Below, in pieces: positions 30,606-39,234 of a DNA stretch of 64,000 bases; within the stretch, counting starts at the first letter, position 1, and every line of letters starts with the position of its first letter. A program made the translations under genes and the position numbers. The notes under the pieces are model-generated. The model worked only from the letters and a program-made list of their open reading frames with translations. It was not told where the DNA came from and searched no databases. Origin of the DNA: Roseateles violae (GTDB taxonomy: Bacteria; Pseudomonadota; Gammaproteobacteria; Burkholderiales; Burkholderiaceae_C); contig NZ_JAUHHC010000001.1 of assembly GCF_030410485.1 (NCBI RefSeq), positions 124,001 to 188,000 on the forward strand, read 5' to 3'.

Positions 30606-31841
30606 ATGCGCATGCCCACTCCCTCCGCCGCCCCGCTGCGCCTGGCCGTCGTCGGCGCCGGCCCGGCCGGCCTCGCGCTGGCCCTGCTGGCCGCGCGTGC
30701 GCTGCCGCAGGCGCAGATCAGCCTCTTCGACGCCCGCCCGCTGGAGCGCGACGTCTCCGGCGACCCGCGCACCCTGGCGCTGAGCCTGGGCAGCGTGCAG
30801 CTGCTGCAGCGCCTGGGCGCCTGGCGCGAGCAGCTGGCGCAGGCGATCCGCGAGGTCCATGTCAGCCAGGCGCCGCCGACCTTGTCGCATCCGCTGTTCG
30901 GCGCCAGCGGCGAGCCCGAGGTGCGCATCAGCGCCGCCGAGCAGCGCGTGCCCCAGCTGGGCGCGGTGCTGCACTACGGCCAGTTGCTCGCGCCGCTGCA
31001 GGCCGCCTGGCTGGCGGACGCCGCCGCCGAGCCCGAGCGGCTGCAAAGCCGCTTCGGCAGCGCGGTACAGCAGCTCAAGCCGCTGGCCGGCGGGGTCGAG
31101 CTCGATGCCGGCGGCCTGGCCGAGCGCTTCGATCTGGCCGTCGTCGCCGAGGGCGGCGTGTTCGCCGAGCAGGCGCGCAAGGCCATCGCGCACGACTACC
31201 GCCAGAACGCCTGGGTCGGCACCCTGACCCTGGCCGATGACAGCCCGCCGGGCATCGCCTACGAGCGCTTCACCCGCAATGGCCCGCTGGCCCTGCTGCC
31301 GCTGCCGCCCAAGGACGGCGCGCGGCGCGCGGCCCTGGTCTGGTGCATGCCGCAGGAGGACGACGAGATCGCCTCGCTGGACGATGGTCAGCGCCTGGCC
31401 GTGATCCAGACCCTGCTGCCGGCCGAGGTCGGCAAGCTCCGCGCGATCAGCCCCTTGAAATGCTTCCCGCTGGGCCTGAACGCCGAGCGCAGCCTGGTCG
31501 AGGGCCGCATCGTGCGCATCGGCAATGCCGCCCAGACCCTGCACCCGGTCGCCGGCCAGGGGCTTAACCTGGGCCTGCGCGACGCCTACTCGCTGGTCGA
31601 GGCGCTGCGCCGCCAGCACGAGGCCCGCTACGGCGACATCGATGCGGCGCTGCGCAAGGTCGAGTGGCAGCGCGGCCCCGACCGCTGGAGCACCATTGCC
31701 GGCACCGATTTCCTGGCCCGGACCTTTGCCTGGCGCTGGCCGGGCCTGCCCGGCGCGCGCGGGCTGGGGCTGGCGGCGTTGCAGGCGCTGCCACCGCTGA
31801 AGCGGGCGCTGGCGCGGCAGATGATGTTCGGGCGGCGCTAG
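30606..31841 (+). CDS. ubiH: FAD-dependent ubiquinone hydroxylase, UbiH type
   Basis: 411 residues. FAD motif [19 protein letters not shown] at the N-terminus, the GD motif replaced in the family manner by [20 protein letters not shown], and a C-terminal helical end. The [13 protein letters not shown] form is that of UbiH (2-octaprenyl-6-methoxyphenol hydroxylase) rather than VisC or UbiF, so it should hydroxylate the ubiquinone ring. A short gene for the family is not apparent; length is normal. The ATG at 30606 or 30612 may be used, with no clear ribosome binding site. Divergent from the aldo/keto reductase; no other ubi gene is in the window. Confidence 0.85.
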   Translation: MRMPTPSAAPLRLAVVGAGPAGLALALLAARALPQAQISLFDARPLERDVSGDPRTLALSLGSVQLLQRLGAWREQLAQAIREVHVSQAPPTLSHPLFGASGEPEVRISAAEQRVPQLGAVLHYGQLLAPLQAAWLADAAAEPERLQSRFGSAVQQLKPLAGGVELDAGGLAERFDLAVVAEGGVFAEQARKAIAHDYRQNAWVGTLTLADDSPPGIAYERFTRNGPLALLPLPPKDGARRAALVWCMPQEDDEIASLDDGQRLAVIQTLLPAEVGKLRAISPLKCFPLGLNAERSLVEGRIVRIGNAAQTLHPVAGQGLNLGLRDAYSLVEALRRQHEARYGDIDAALRKVEWQRGPDRWSTIAGTDFLARTFAWRWPGLPGARGLGLAALQALPPLKRALARQMMFGRR

Positions 31842-31944
31842 CAGCCGGCGCGGCAAACAGCCCTCGCTATCGTCCGCTTATCGGCGCTTGCGCCGCGCCG
31901 CCGCGCGCTATCGTGACAGGACAAGATTCCCGGAGTTCTGCTCG

Positions 31945-32523
31945 ATGGCAAGGCCCTCCTCGTCCCGGCGCCCCTGGTGGGGCGTCACCCTGCTGCTGGC
32001 CGCGGCCAGCCTGGCCGGCTGCGGCACGCCCTCGCAATCGCTGTCCATGGGCCTCAGCGCCGCCGACCAGCTGCAGATGCGCGGCTGGACGCCGGACTTC
32101 CTGCGCAATGCGATCGAGCTCGACAAGGTGCGCGGCGGCGACGCGACCAGCGCCTGGTGGGGCTCGCGCGTCAGCGGCCTGGCGCTGGAGCAGGCGCTGG
32201 ACGACTCGCTGCGCGGCGTCGGCATGCTGGCGCCGCTGGGCGGCGGCCGCTACCAGCTGCAGGTGGAGATGCTGAGCCTGGTGCAGCCCATTGTCGCGGC
32301 CGACTATCAGGTCACGGCGACCATCCACTATGTGCTGGTCGACAGGAGCGCCGCCAACGGTGGCCGCGTGGTTTACCAGCGCTCGGTGCGCACCGCCCAC
32401 ACGGCCGATTTCGGCGATTCGATGCTGTCGCAGCCCGATCGCGCGCGCCGCGCCAACGAGGGCGCCGTGCGCGCCAATATCGCGACCCTGCTGCGCGATC
32501 TGATGGCGCTGCCGCCGCGCTGA
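31945..32523 (+). CDS. Lipoprotein of unknown function
   Basis: 192 residues. Signal peptide with lipobox LAGC (GVTLLLAAASLAGCGTPSQ), so anchored in the membrane facing the periplasm. The mature region has no recognisable motif: QMRGWTPDFLRNAIELDKV, ATIHYVLVDRSAANGGRVVYQ, ADFGDSMLSQPDRARRANEGAVRANI. The last segment resembles the end of periplasmic lipoproteins that act with lipid or phospholipid transport, but I cannot assign it. ATG at 31945 follows CGGAG and is the only start that leaves a proper signal peptide. It stands between ubiH and the carotenoid oxygenase on the same strand, 103 bases from each. Confidence 0.65.
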   Translation: MARPSSSRRPWWGVTLLLAAASLAGCGTPSQSLSMGLSAADQLQMRGWTPDFLRNAIELDKVRGGDATSAWWGSRVSGLALEQALDDSLRGVGMLAPLGGGRYQLQVEMLSLVQPIVAADYQVTATIHYVLVDRSAANGGRVVYQRSVRTAHTADFGDSMLSQPDRARRANEGAVRANIATLLRDLMALPPR

Positions 32524-32626
32524 GGCCGATCGACAGGACAGGGGCCGCGCCCGGCCGCTTGCCGGCGCCGCGCCGCGGTGGGACGATTCGCGTCGCCGCC
32601 CCCGCGGCACGCAAGGAGTCGCCGCC

Positions 32627-34096
32627 ATGTCCGTCATCCTGCCCGCCGCCAGCACTTCCAGCCCCCTCGGCAGCTCGACGCCGACGCCGACACCGGCCCG
32701 CGGCCGCTGGCGCGGCTTCCTGAGCGGCGCGCGCGAGATCGACGACGCGGCGCTGCAGGTCCAGGGCCGGCTGCCCGACTGGCTGCGCGGCGGCCTGCTG
32801 CTGAACGGCCCGGCGCTGTGGGACCTGCCGCGCGGCAGCTACCGGCATTGGTTCGACGGCCTGGCCATGCTGCACCGGATCGAGTTCGCGCCGGAGGCCG
32901 CGCCGCGCTACCGCAGCCGCTTCGCGCGCAGCCAGGACTATCTGGAAAGCATCGCCGCCGGCGCGCCGGCCTACAGCGCCTTCGACACCCGCGATCCCGA
33001 GACCCTGCTGCAGCGCCTGCGCCATTTCGGCAAGCCGCGCTCGACCGACAACCCGGCCGTCGTGATGTCCCGGGTCGGCGCGCAATGGATCGCGACCACC
33101 GAGTCCCCGCATCTGCTGGCCTTCGACCCGCTGAGCCTGGCCAGCGAGGGCCGGCTCGAGTTCGACGACGGGCTGGGCATCCAGATCATGGGCGCCCACG
33201 GCATCACCGACGCCGAGGGCAATTACTGGAACGTCGGCATCACCCTGGGCCCCAAGTGCATCTACAAGCTGTTCCGCCTGCGCCCGGGCGGCCACAGGCG
33301 CGAGTTGGTCGGCAGCGTGCGCGTCGCCAAAGCCGGCTACACCCATGCGTTCGCGATGACGCCGGGCCATGCGCTGATCTGGGAGACCGCGCTGCGCGCG
33401 CAGCCGCTGGGCTTTCTGTTCACCGGCCGCTCCTATATCGAGAACTTCCGCTGGGATCCGGCCCATGGCTCGGTGCTGCATGCGGTCTCGCTGGCCGACG
33501 GCAGCGTGCGCAGCTGGGACATCCCGCCGATGCTGGCCTTCCATCCGGTCCAGGCCTATCAGGACGGTGCCGATCTGGTCGCCGAGCTGTGCTGCTTCGA
33601 CGATGCCGGCATCATCGACGCGCTGCAGCTGACGCGGCTGCGCGCCGGCGAGCCGCTGGGCCAGATGCCGCGGCTGCGCCGCTACCGGTTGCGCCAGGGC
33701 CATGGCGAGGCGCTGGTCGAGGACTTCGGCGGCGGCCTGGACCTGCCGCAGGTCCACCCCGAGCGCTTCGGCCGCGCGCGCGCCGGCATCTGCTGGGGCA
33801 GCGGCCTCGATGCCGCCGGCGCCAGCCGCTTCTTCGACCGCACGCTGCGGCTCGATCTGGAGCGCCGCGAGCAGCGCAGCTGGCAGCGGCCCGACGCGAT
33901 CCAGCTGGAGCCGCTGTTCGTGCCGCGGCCCGGCGGCACGGAGGAGGACGACGGCGTGCTGCTGGTGCCGACCCTGGCCGACGCCGACGACACGACGCGC
34001 ATCGGCGTCGTCGATGCGCACAGCATGGAATGCCTGGCGCTGGTGCAGGCGCCGCAAGTGATCCCGTTCGGATTCCATGCGGCCTGGGCGGGCTAG
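32627..34096 (+). CDS. Carotenoid oxygenase family protein
   Basis: 489 residues. A seven-bladed propeller iron enzyme that cleaves carotenoids or related phenolic double bonds with oxygen. The start of the fold is GRLPDWLRGGLLLNGPALWDLP, then HWFDGLAMLHRIEF. Candidate iron-binding histidines are in IMGAHGITDAEGN, YTHAFAMTPGH, LAFHPVQAY and the C-terminal FGFHAAWAG. This pattern fits the apocarotenoid/lignostilbene oxygenase family. No carotenoid or lignin-related genes are adjacent, so the substrate is unknown. Start ATG follows AAGGAG. The proline/threonine-rich N-terminus (STPTPTPA) is likely disordered. Confidence 0.88.
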   Translation: MSVILPAASTSSPLGSSTPTPTPARGRWRGFLSGAREIDDAALQVQGRLPDWLRGGLLLNGPALWDLPRGSYRHWFDGLAMLHRIEFAPEAAPRYRSRFARSQDYLESIAAGAPAYSAFDTRDPETLLQRLRHFGKPRSTDNPAVVMSRVGAQWIATTESPHLLAFDPLSLASEGRLEFDDGLGIQIMGAHGITDAEGNYWNVGITLGPKCIYKLFRLRPGGHRRELVGSVRVAKAGYTHAFAMTPGHALIWETALRAQPLGFLFTGRSYIENFRWDPAHGSVLHAVSLADGSVRSWDIPPMLAFHPVQAYQDGADLVAELCCFDDAGIIDALQLTRLRAGEPLGQMPRLRRYRLRQGHGEALVEDFGGGLDLPQVHPERFGRARAGICWGSGLDAAGASRFFDRTLRLDLERREQRSWQRPDAIQLEPLFVPRPGGTEEDDGVLLVPTLADADDTTRIGVVDAHSMECLALVQAPQVIPFGFHAAWAG

Positions 34097-34120
34097 CAGG
34101 CTGTTGAAAAACGTCGCGAG
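34097..34120. other. Sequence resembling an insertion-sequence end
   Basis: Directly after the carotenoid oxygenase stop the sequence reads CAGGCTGTTGAAAAAC, which resembles inverted-repeat ends of IS elements common in Proteobacteria. No transposase is present and I see no second end, so it would be a remnant. It marks the left edge of the accessory-looking block. Confidence 0.3.
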
Positions 34121-34206
34121 GGCGGCCGGCGCCAGGGCGATGCGCGTCGCGCTCATTTGGGCACCCGGACGGCGCGCCGGTCCGCCCGGACAGGGGTGAA
34201 ATTCCC

Positions 34207-34234
34207 TCAAGCAAACGCCGCCAGCTGCCGATAA
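34207..34234 (+). promoter_or_regulatory. Sigma-28 (FliA)-like promoter of the GGDEF gene
   Basis: TCAAG (34207-34211) and GCCGATAA (34227-34234) resemble the flagellar sigma-28 consensus, TAAA with 15 bases to GCCGATAA. The -10 is a perfect match and the -35 spacing is one base longer than usual. It lies 7 bases before the GTG start at 34242. Confidence 0.5.
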
Positions 34235-34241
34235 GCCCCAG

Positions 34242-35927
34242 GTGAAAGGCACTGACTCAGCATCCGAATCCGCATCCCCACTGCCCGACGTGCCGCCTGC
34301 TTTGCCGCCGGCGGATCTGGCCCAGCAGCTGGAAGCGGCCTTGGCCCTGGGCGGACGCGGCAGCACCGCCGCACCCGAGGCGGCATTGGCCGCCTGCCTG
34401 GCCGCCATGAAGCTGGCCGCACAGCTGCAGCGACCGCTGGAACATGGCCGCGCGGCCGAGCTGCGCTGCCTGCATCTGGCGCGACTGGGCCGCTACACCG
34501 AGGCCGTGGCGGCAGCCTATGAGGCGCTGCCCCTGCTGCAGGGCGCCGATCAACAAACCGAACGCTGTGCGGTCTTGCGCACGCAGGCCATGGCCGCGAG
34601 CGAAGCCAATGCCTTCGAGACCGCGCTGGCCGCCGCGAACGAACTGGTGCGCCTGGCGCGCGATCGCGACGCCAGCACCGCGCTCGATGCCGCCATCGCG
34701 CTGGCGGCCTGCTTCGAACGCATGGGCGACCCCTGGCAGGCCGAGCGTGTGCTGTCCGACGGCTTGCGCGACCATGGCCCCGATGCCAGCACGCCGCTCA
34801 ATTTGTCGGCCAACAACTGCCTCTGTGTCATCGGCATCGGCATGCTGCACCTGCTGCTGGACAGCCAGGCCGACGAGGCCGAGCTGCAAGCCCTGCTGCT
34901 GCACACGCGCGCCGCCGCCGAGCGTGCGCGAGAGCTGCTGGCGCAGTTGCCCAGCCCGGCCTACGAGGCGCCCATCATGGGCAATCTGGCCGAGGTGATG
35001 CTGCACCAGGGCGAGCTCGCCGGCGCCGGCGCGCTGCTGCGCCAGGCTCTGGCGCTGGCGCAGCAGCAGGGTCTGCAGGCCTATGCCTGGCGCATGCGCA
35101 TCTCGCTCGCCGACTGGCATCTGGCGCAGGCCGAGCCCGAGCACGCGCTGGCACTGGCGCTCGGTGTGCTCGAAGAGATGGGCGCCCATGGGCAGCAGCA
35201 GACGGTGATCCGTGCCCGACGCTCGGCCTACCGTGCCTGCCGCGCACTCGGCCGTTTCGAGCCGGCGCTGCAGCATCTGGAGGTGGCCGAGCGCGAGGAG
35301 CTGCGTGACCTGACGAGGAAGATGCGCGCCCAGTCCGAACTCTTCGTCTCGCGCGCCGAAGCCCAACAAGTGCAGTGGCAGGCGGAAGACGCGCGGCTGG
35401 AGGCCCAGCAGCAGCGCCAGCGCGCTGCCGAGGCGGCCGCCAGCGCCGAACGCGACCCGCTCACCGGACTGGGCAACCGCCGCCACTTGGAGCGCCGCTG
35501 CGCCGAGCTCTTGCCCGCGGCGGGGCGCGAGCAGCGCCCGCTGGCCCTGGCGCAGCTGGACATCGATCACTTCAAGTCCATCAACGACCGCTGTGGCCAC
35601 GCCACCGGCGACCGCGTGCTGACGCTGCTGGCCCAGCTGCTGCAGGACAGCATGCGCGCCAGCGACGTGGTGGTGCGACAGGGGGGCGAAGAGTTCGTCA
35701 TCGTGATGCCCGACACCGACCTGTCGGCTGCAACCGACGTCTGCGAACGCCTGCGTGAACGCGTCGCGACCCACCCTTGGGCTCAGCTGGGCGGACCGGA
35801 CTGGCAGGTCACCGTCAGCATCGGCCTGGCTATCGCCGCCCCCTACGAGCTGGCAGCGCTGCTCGAGACCGCCGATGCCGCGCTCTACCGCGCCAAGCGA
35901 GGCGGGCGCAACCGGCTCTGCGCGTAG
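34242..35927 (+). CDS. TPR diguanylate cyclase (GGDEF)
   Basis: 561 residues. The first 340 residues are helical TPR-like repeats (CLAAMKLAAQLQRPLEHGRAAELRCLHLARLGRYTEAV and later copies). A coiled coil (about 355-400, QQVQWQAEDARLEAQQQRQR) leads to GGDEF. The active site is GGEEF at 481-485, so it should make cyclic di-GMP from GTP. An I-site RASD (472-475) five residues before it gives product inhibition. No transmembrane segment or signal: a cytosolic enzyme. The GTG at 34242 is the only start that retains the N-terminal part, but it lies so close to the promoter-like -10 that translation may be leaderless; the next in-frame ATG is at 34407. Confidence 0.88.
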   Translation: MKGTDSASESASPLPDVPPALPPADLAQQLEAALALGGRGSTAAPEAALAACLAAMKLAAQLQRPLEHGRAAELRCLHLARLGRYTEAVAAAYEALPLLQGADQQTERCAVLRTQAMAASEANAFETALAAANELVRLARDRDASTALDAAIALAACFERMGDPWQAERVLSDGLRDHGPDASTPLNLSANNCLCVIGIGMLHLLLDSQADEAELQALLLHTRAAAERARELLAQLPSPAYEAPIMGNLAEVMLHQGELAGAGALLRQALALAQQQGLQAYAWRMRISLADWHLAQAEPEHALALALGVLEEMGAHGQQQTVIRARRSAYRACRALGRFEPALQHLEVAEREELRDLTRKMRAQSELFVSRAEAQQVQWQAEDARLEAQQQRQRAAEAAASAERDPLTGLGNRRHLERRCAELLPAAGREQRPLALAQLDIDHFKSINDRCGHATGDRVLTLLAQLLQDSMRASDVVVRQGGEEFVIVMPDTDLSAATDVCERLRERVATHPWAQLGGPDWQVTVSIGLAIAAPYELAALLETADAALYRAKRGGRNRLCA

Positions 35928-36115
35928 GCCGACCCGCTGATCCCGCGGCCCCTGGCCCTCGGCTGTTCATGCCGGCGGGAGCCGCTGGGGGGGCTGGGTG
36001 CACTTGAGCGACATCGGCCTGTAGCAGCCCTTCGACCGTCGAGGCCGAACTCACGGTGGCTGCCGGTCCTCGCACTGTTGGAGGAAGGCGGCTCGCCGTC
36101 GGCAAACGACCCGGC

Positions 36116-36769
36116 TTACTGCGACACCGCGCCACTGCCTTCCAGACGCCACAGTGCCCCTGTGAGCAGCAGCGCAGAGACCGTGCCGGCCCCGGCATGG
36201 ACCAGGGACACCAGGATGGGGGCAACAAGCAGCATGCAGCGCAGACCCCAGCCGTAAAGCAGGCCGGCGCTGCGCAGATGCAGACGCCCCGCGCCCGCCC
36301 AGCGCTGGCGCGCCGGCGCGTTGACGGGCATGCCCAGCACAAAGCCGGCGTGGGTGTAGTTGCGGACGGCCAGCATGTTGAGCAAGACGGTGGCGCAGAG
36401 CAGGGCCATCAGGGTCAATTCCAGCACGATTCGCGGCGTCGCCCGCGGGCCCGGTACTCCTGCTCCGAAGGCTTCATGCAGCGACGGCGCAGCCTGACTG
36501 ATGGCTGCCATCAGTGCTAGTGCCGCGCTGGAGGCGATCAGCGTAGCGGTCATGACCGAATTGCGCAGGGTCTGCACGGCCAGAACCTCGGTGCCCGGCT
36601 GCGCAGAGATCTCATCAAACCATGCGGCGCGCAAATCCGCGTGGATATGACGCGCACGCCGCTCGGGGCGCCAGGCCAACTGCAGCAGGTACAGCGCAAT
36701 GATCGCCATGCTGGCCAGCGGGAATGTCCAGACCTCGGCAAAGGCGTTCATGACAGGACTGTTACTCAC
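36116..36769 (-). CDS. DUF599 membrane protein
   Basis: 217 residues, four hydrophobic helices (about 17-33, 70-90, 114-132, 180-205). HIHADLRAAWFDEISAQPGTEVLAVQTLRNSVM is the conserved soluble loop of DUF599, and ASSAALALM follows. Function unknown. The GTG at 36769 overlaps the stop of the metallo-hydrolase gene (TGTGA), consistent with coupling; an ATG at 36751 would give a shorter start. It is the distal gene of the sulfur-module transcript, although DUF599 proteins are not known to be part of it. The N-terminal start is uncertain. Confidence 0.75.
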   Translation of the reverse strand: MSNSPVMNAFAEVWTFPLASMAIIALYLLQLAWRPERRARHIHADLRAAWFDEISAQPGTEVLAVQTLRNSVMTATLIASSAALALMAAISQAAPSLHEAFGAGVPGPRATPRIVLELTLMALLCATVLLNMLAVRNYTHAGFVLGMPVNAPARQRWAGAGRLHLRSAGLLYGWGLRCMLLVAPILVSLVHAGAGTVSALLLTGALWRLEGSGAVSQ

Positions 36770-37638
36770 AGAGCGTTGAGCGGAATCTTGAGGTAGGCCG
36801 TTCCGTTGGCCTCCGACGGCGGCATGTCGCCGGCGCGGATGTTGATCTGCACCGAGGGCAGGATCAGATTAGGCATGGATAGGCCTGCGTCGCGCTTGGT
36901 GCGCATCGCAACAAAGGCCTCTTCGCTCACGCCCTCGCGAATGTGAATGTTGCTGGCCCGCTGCTCGGCGACGGTCGATACCCAGGCGGGCTCTCGGGCA
37001 TCGGGCGGATAGTCGTGGCACATGTACAGCCGGGTGTCGCCGGGCAGGCTCAGCAGTTTCCGAACGCTGCGATACAGCTGGCGCGCATCACCGCCGGGGA
37101 AGTCGCAGCGGGCGGTGCCCACGTCGGGCATGAACAGGGTGTCCCCCACGAAGACGGCATCCTGAACCCGGTAGGCCATGCAGGCCGGGGTGTGGCCTGG
37201 CACCGGTAGTGCCTGGGCTGGGAGCGCGCCGATGGCGAAGCCTTCGTCCGGCTGGAACAGGTGGTCGAACTGGCTGCCATCCGGGTAGAACTCGGGCTCC
37301 AGGTTGAAGATGCGCTTGAACACGTTCTGAACGTCCGTGATGGCCGCGCCAATGGCAATCTTGCCGCCCAGCTGCCTGCGCAGGTAATGCGCGGCAGAGA
37401 GGTGGTCGGCGTGGGCATGGGTCTCCAGAATCCATTGCACGGTCAGCGCCTGCTCCTGCACAAAGGTCACGATCTGGTCGGCCGAGGTCGAGCGGGTACG
37501 GCCAGACTTGGGGTCGTAGTCGAGAACCGAGTCCACGATGGCGCAATGCCCTTGCGGCCGGTCGTAGACGACGTAGCTCACGGTCCAGGTGGCGGGGTCA
37601 AAGAAGGCTTTGACAAGAGCTTGGGTGGTGGCAGTCAT
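36766..37638 (-). CDS. blh: Metallo-beta-lactamase fold, persulfide-dioxygenase-like hydrolase (Blh)
   Basis: 290 residues. The metal motif HAHADH (His74, His76, Asp78, His79) is followed by PVPGHTPACMAYRV with the next ligand, and by GDTLFMPDVGTARCDFPGG and YMCHDYPPD with the last ligands. GTARCDFPGG is typical of the ETHE1/Blh subgroup that oxidises glutathione persulfide to sulfite. Divergent from the bigR-type regulator across a symmetric operator, as in the bigR-blh operon of Xylella and Agrobacterium. It should remove excess sulfide-derived persulfide. The ATG at 37638 gives the family start MTATTQALVKAFFDPATWT. Confidence 0.88.
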   Translation of the reverse strand: MTATTQALVKAFFDPATWTVSYVVYDRPQGHCAIVDSVLDYDPKSGRTRSTSADQIVTFVQEQALTVQWILETHAHADHLSAAHYLRRQLGGKIAIGAAITDVQNVFKRIFNLEPEFYPDGSQFDHLFQPDEGFAIGALPAQALPVPGHTPACMAYRVQDAVFVGDTLFMPDVGTARCDFPGGDARQLYRSVRKLLSLPGDTRLYMCHDYPPDAREPAWVSTVAEQRASNIHIREGVSEEAFVAMRTKRDAGLSMPNLILPSVQINIRAGDMPPSEANGTAYLKIPLNAL

Positions 37639-37672
37639 GTCTATCCAGGCGACCGTCTGTTTCAATTCATAT

Positions 37673-37707
37673 AGTTTATTGACAAACATATTGTCAGTCA
37701 ATAAACT
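37673..37707. promoter_or_regulatory. BigR-type operator with two face-to-face promoters
   Basis: Arms AGTTTATTGAC (37673-37683) and GTCAATAAACT (37697-37707) are an exact inverted repeat, and inside lies a second palindrome, TGACAA and TTGTCA. On the plus strand TTGACA and TAAACT are 17 bases apart, a near-consensus promoter for the regulator gene. On the minus strand TTGACT and TAAACT are again 17 bases apart, a promoter for the hydrolase gene. A regulator bound here would block both. Confidence 0.8.
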
Positions 37708-37740
37708 GACCGCATCGAATTTGAAAAGGACTCGCGCACT

Positions 37741-38076
37741 GTGCGTACGAACCGTCACCCCGCCGGAGATCCCCCCCTGGACCTGGACGCCATGCGCCTC
37801 TCGGCCGAGGCCGCCTGTCGGCTCATGAAGATCCTGTCCAACCCCGACCGCCTGCTTCTGCTGTGCCAACTGAGCCAGGGCGAGAAGAACGTGGGCGAAC
37901 TCGAGGCCCTGGTGGGCGTAGCCCAGCCCACGCTGTCTCAGCAACTGGGCGTGCTGCGGGAAGAAGGCCTGGTCAGCACCCGCCGCGAGGGCAAGAACAT
38001 CTACTACTGCATCAACAGCCCTCAGGCCCTGGCGGTTATGGGCGTGCTGTATGCCCAGTTCTGCAAGATCCGATGA
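37741..38076 (+). CDS. bigR: ArsR/SmtB family repressor, BigR/SqrR type
   Basis: 111 residues: a winged helix with KNVGELEALVGVAQPTLSQQLGVLREEGLVSTRREGKNIYYCIN. Counting from the GTG at 37741, cysteines fall at 42 (LLLLCQLSQ) and 108 (QFCKIR), the same positions as the redox pair of BigR. In BigR and SqrR these cysteines form a polysulfide bridge that releases DNA. A further cysteine is at 90. It should sense sulfide-derived persulfides and derepress both flanking operons. The GTG start has AAGGA ten bases before it; an ATG 51 bases downstream would shift the numbering. It overlaps the next gene by ATGA. Confidence 0.9.
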   Translation: MRTNRHPAGDPPLDLDAMRLSAEAACRLMKILSNPDRLLLLCQLSQGEKNVGELEALVGVAQPTLSQQLGVLREEGLVSTRREGKNIYYCINSPQALAVMGVLYAQFCKIR

Positions 38077-38522
38077 ACGAGAACCCTATGACGATCGACT
38101 GGAATCACTTCACGCCCTGGGCCTCGCTGATTGGCGGGCTGCTGCTGGGGCTGGCCGCTGCGTTGTTCGTTCTAGTGAACGGCCGCATTCTGGGCATCAG
38201 CGGCATCGTGGGCGGACTGCTGCGCCCGCGCGCCGGCGATGCGAGTTGGCGCCTGAGCTTCGTGCTGGGCATGCTGCTTGCGCCCCTGCTCTACATGCCG
38301 CTTGCAGGCCCGCTGACGGCCACGGTCGATGCAGGCTGGGGCACGGTGGTACTGGCCGGCCTGCTGGTGGGCTTGGGCACGCGTTATGGCGCGGGCTGCA
38401 CCAGCGGCCATGGCGTGTGCGGCCTCTCCCGCCTGTCGCCGCGCTCCCTGGTGGCCACCATCTGCTTTATGGGCGCCGGCTTTGTTGTCGTCTTCCTGCT
38501 GCGCCACGCACTGAACGCCTGA
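38073..38522 (+). CDS. YeeE/YedE transporter half, first subunit
   Basis: 149 residues with four hydrophobic helices. The signature GAGCTSGHGVCGLSRLSPRS, with two cysteines, is that of the YeeE/YedE family, which carries sulfur compounds such as thiosulfate. It is a half-size protein that pairs with the next gene; together they match the PmpA-PmpB arrangement seen beside bigR-type regulators. The start ATG overlaps the bigR stop (ATGA). A second in-frame ATG lies 15 bases later. The role is likely movement of sulfur species across the inner membrane. Confidence 0.85.
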   Translation: MNENPMTIDWNHFTPWASLIGGLLLGLAAALFVLVNGRILGISGIVGGLLRPRAGDASWRLSFVLGMLLAPLLYMPLAGPLTATVDAGWGTVVLAGLLVGLGTRYGAGCTSGHGVCGLSRLSPRSLVATICFMGAGFVVVFLLRHALNA

Positions 38523-38532
38523 GGAGAAACAC

Positions 38533-38973
38533 TTGCAGCATCGCGTCTCCGAATTCCTCGTCGGCCTGCTGTTTGGTATCGGCCTGATTCTTGCCGGCAT
38601 GACCGATCCGTCCAAGGTGATCGGCTTCCTCGACCTTGCCGGCGCCTGGGACCCTTCCCTCGCCTTCGTCATGGGCGGCGCCATTCTGGTGGGGCTTGGC
38701 GCCTTTGCCTTGGCCAGGCGTCGTGCCACGAACCTCATGGGCGGCGCCATGCACCTGCCTGCATCCCCGGACATCGACCGGCGACTGGTCGCGGGCAGCC
38801 TGATCTTCGGCGCCGGCTGGGGCCTCGCCGGCTTCTGCCCGGGGCCGGCCATCGTGTCCATGGGCGCAGGCAATGCCAAGGGCGCTGTCTTTGTGCTGGC
38901 CATGCTGGCGGGCATGGTTATCTTTGAGTTGGCCGAGCGTGCCAAGACAGGCGCGTTGGCTGGAGAGCGCTGA
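38533..38973 (+). CDS. YeeE/YedE (DUF6691) transporter half, second subunit
   Basis: 146 residues, four helices. GLIFGIGLILAGMTDPSKV-type start (seen as LLFGIGLILAGMTDPSKVIGFLDLAG) and GAGWGLAGFCPGPAIVSMGAG carry the single conserved cysteine of this half. The start is a TTG at 38533, preceded by GAGGAGA about seven bases away; no ATG fits. It lies 10 bases after the first half and completes the pair. No more genes follow in this transcript for 260 bases. Confidence 0.85.
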   Translation: MQHRVSEFLVGLLFGIGLILAGMTDPSKVIGFLDLAGAWDPSLAFVMGGAILVGLGAFALARRRATNLMGGAMHLPASPDIDRRLVAGSLIFGAGWGLAGFCPGPAIVSMGAGNAKGAVFVLAMLAGMVIFELAERAKTGALAGER

Positions 38974-39234
38974 AACGGGCCACCTCCACCCGGCTAACCG
39001 GCCGGCTGACGAAGGCGGCCCCCAGCCATCCAATACGAGGGAGCACCTGGGCCCGGCAAGGACGATGCACGCTGCGGACCCATCTGCGACGGATGCCACA
39101 AACTCGCCCGGCTCCGTCGGCAAAGCGGCGGCCGATCGCCGCTAAGCTGCCGATCAGTGCAGGCGCGCTTGACCGGATTCAACGAGGGCAGAGGCGCTAC
39201 CGACTCGTCAACAGCGCTCTTCGAAGCCCCCGCC

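Noticed and set aside
39120-39165. GCCGATCA near the lipoprotein gene as another FliA promoter
   Set aside because: No correctly spaced -35 and the -10 lacks the final AA; the gene is 80 bases further on.
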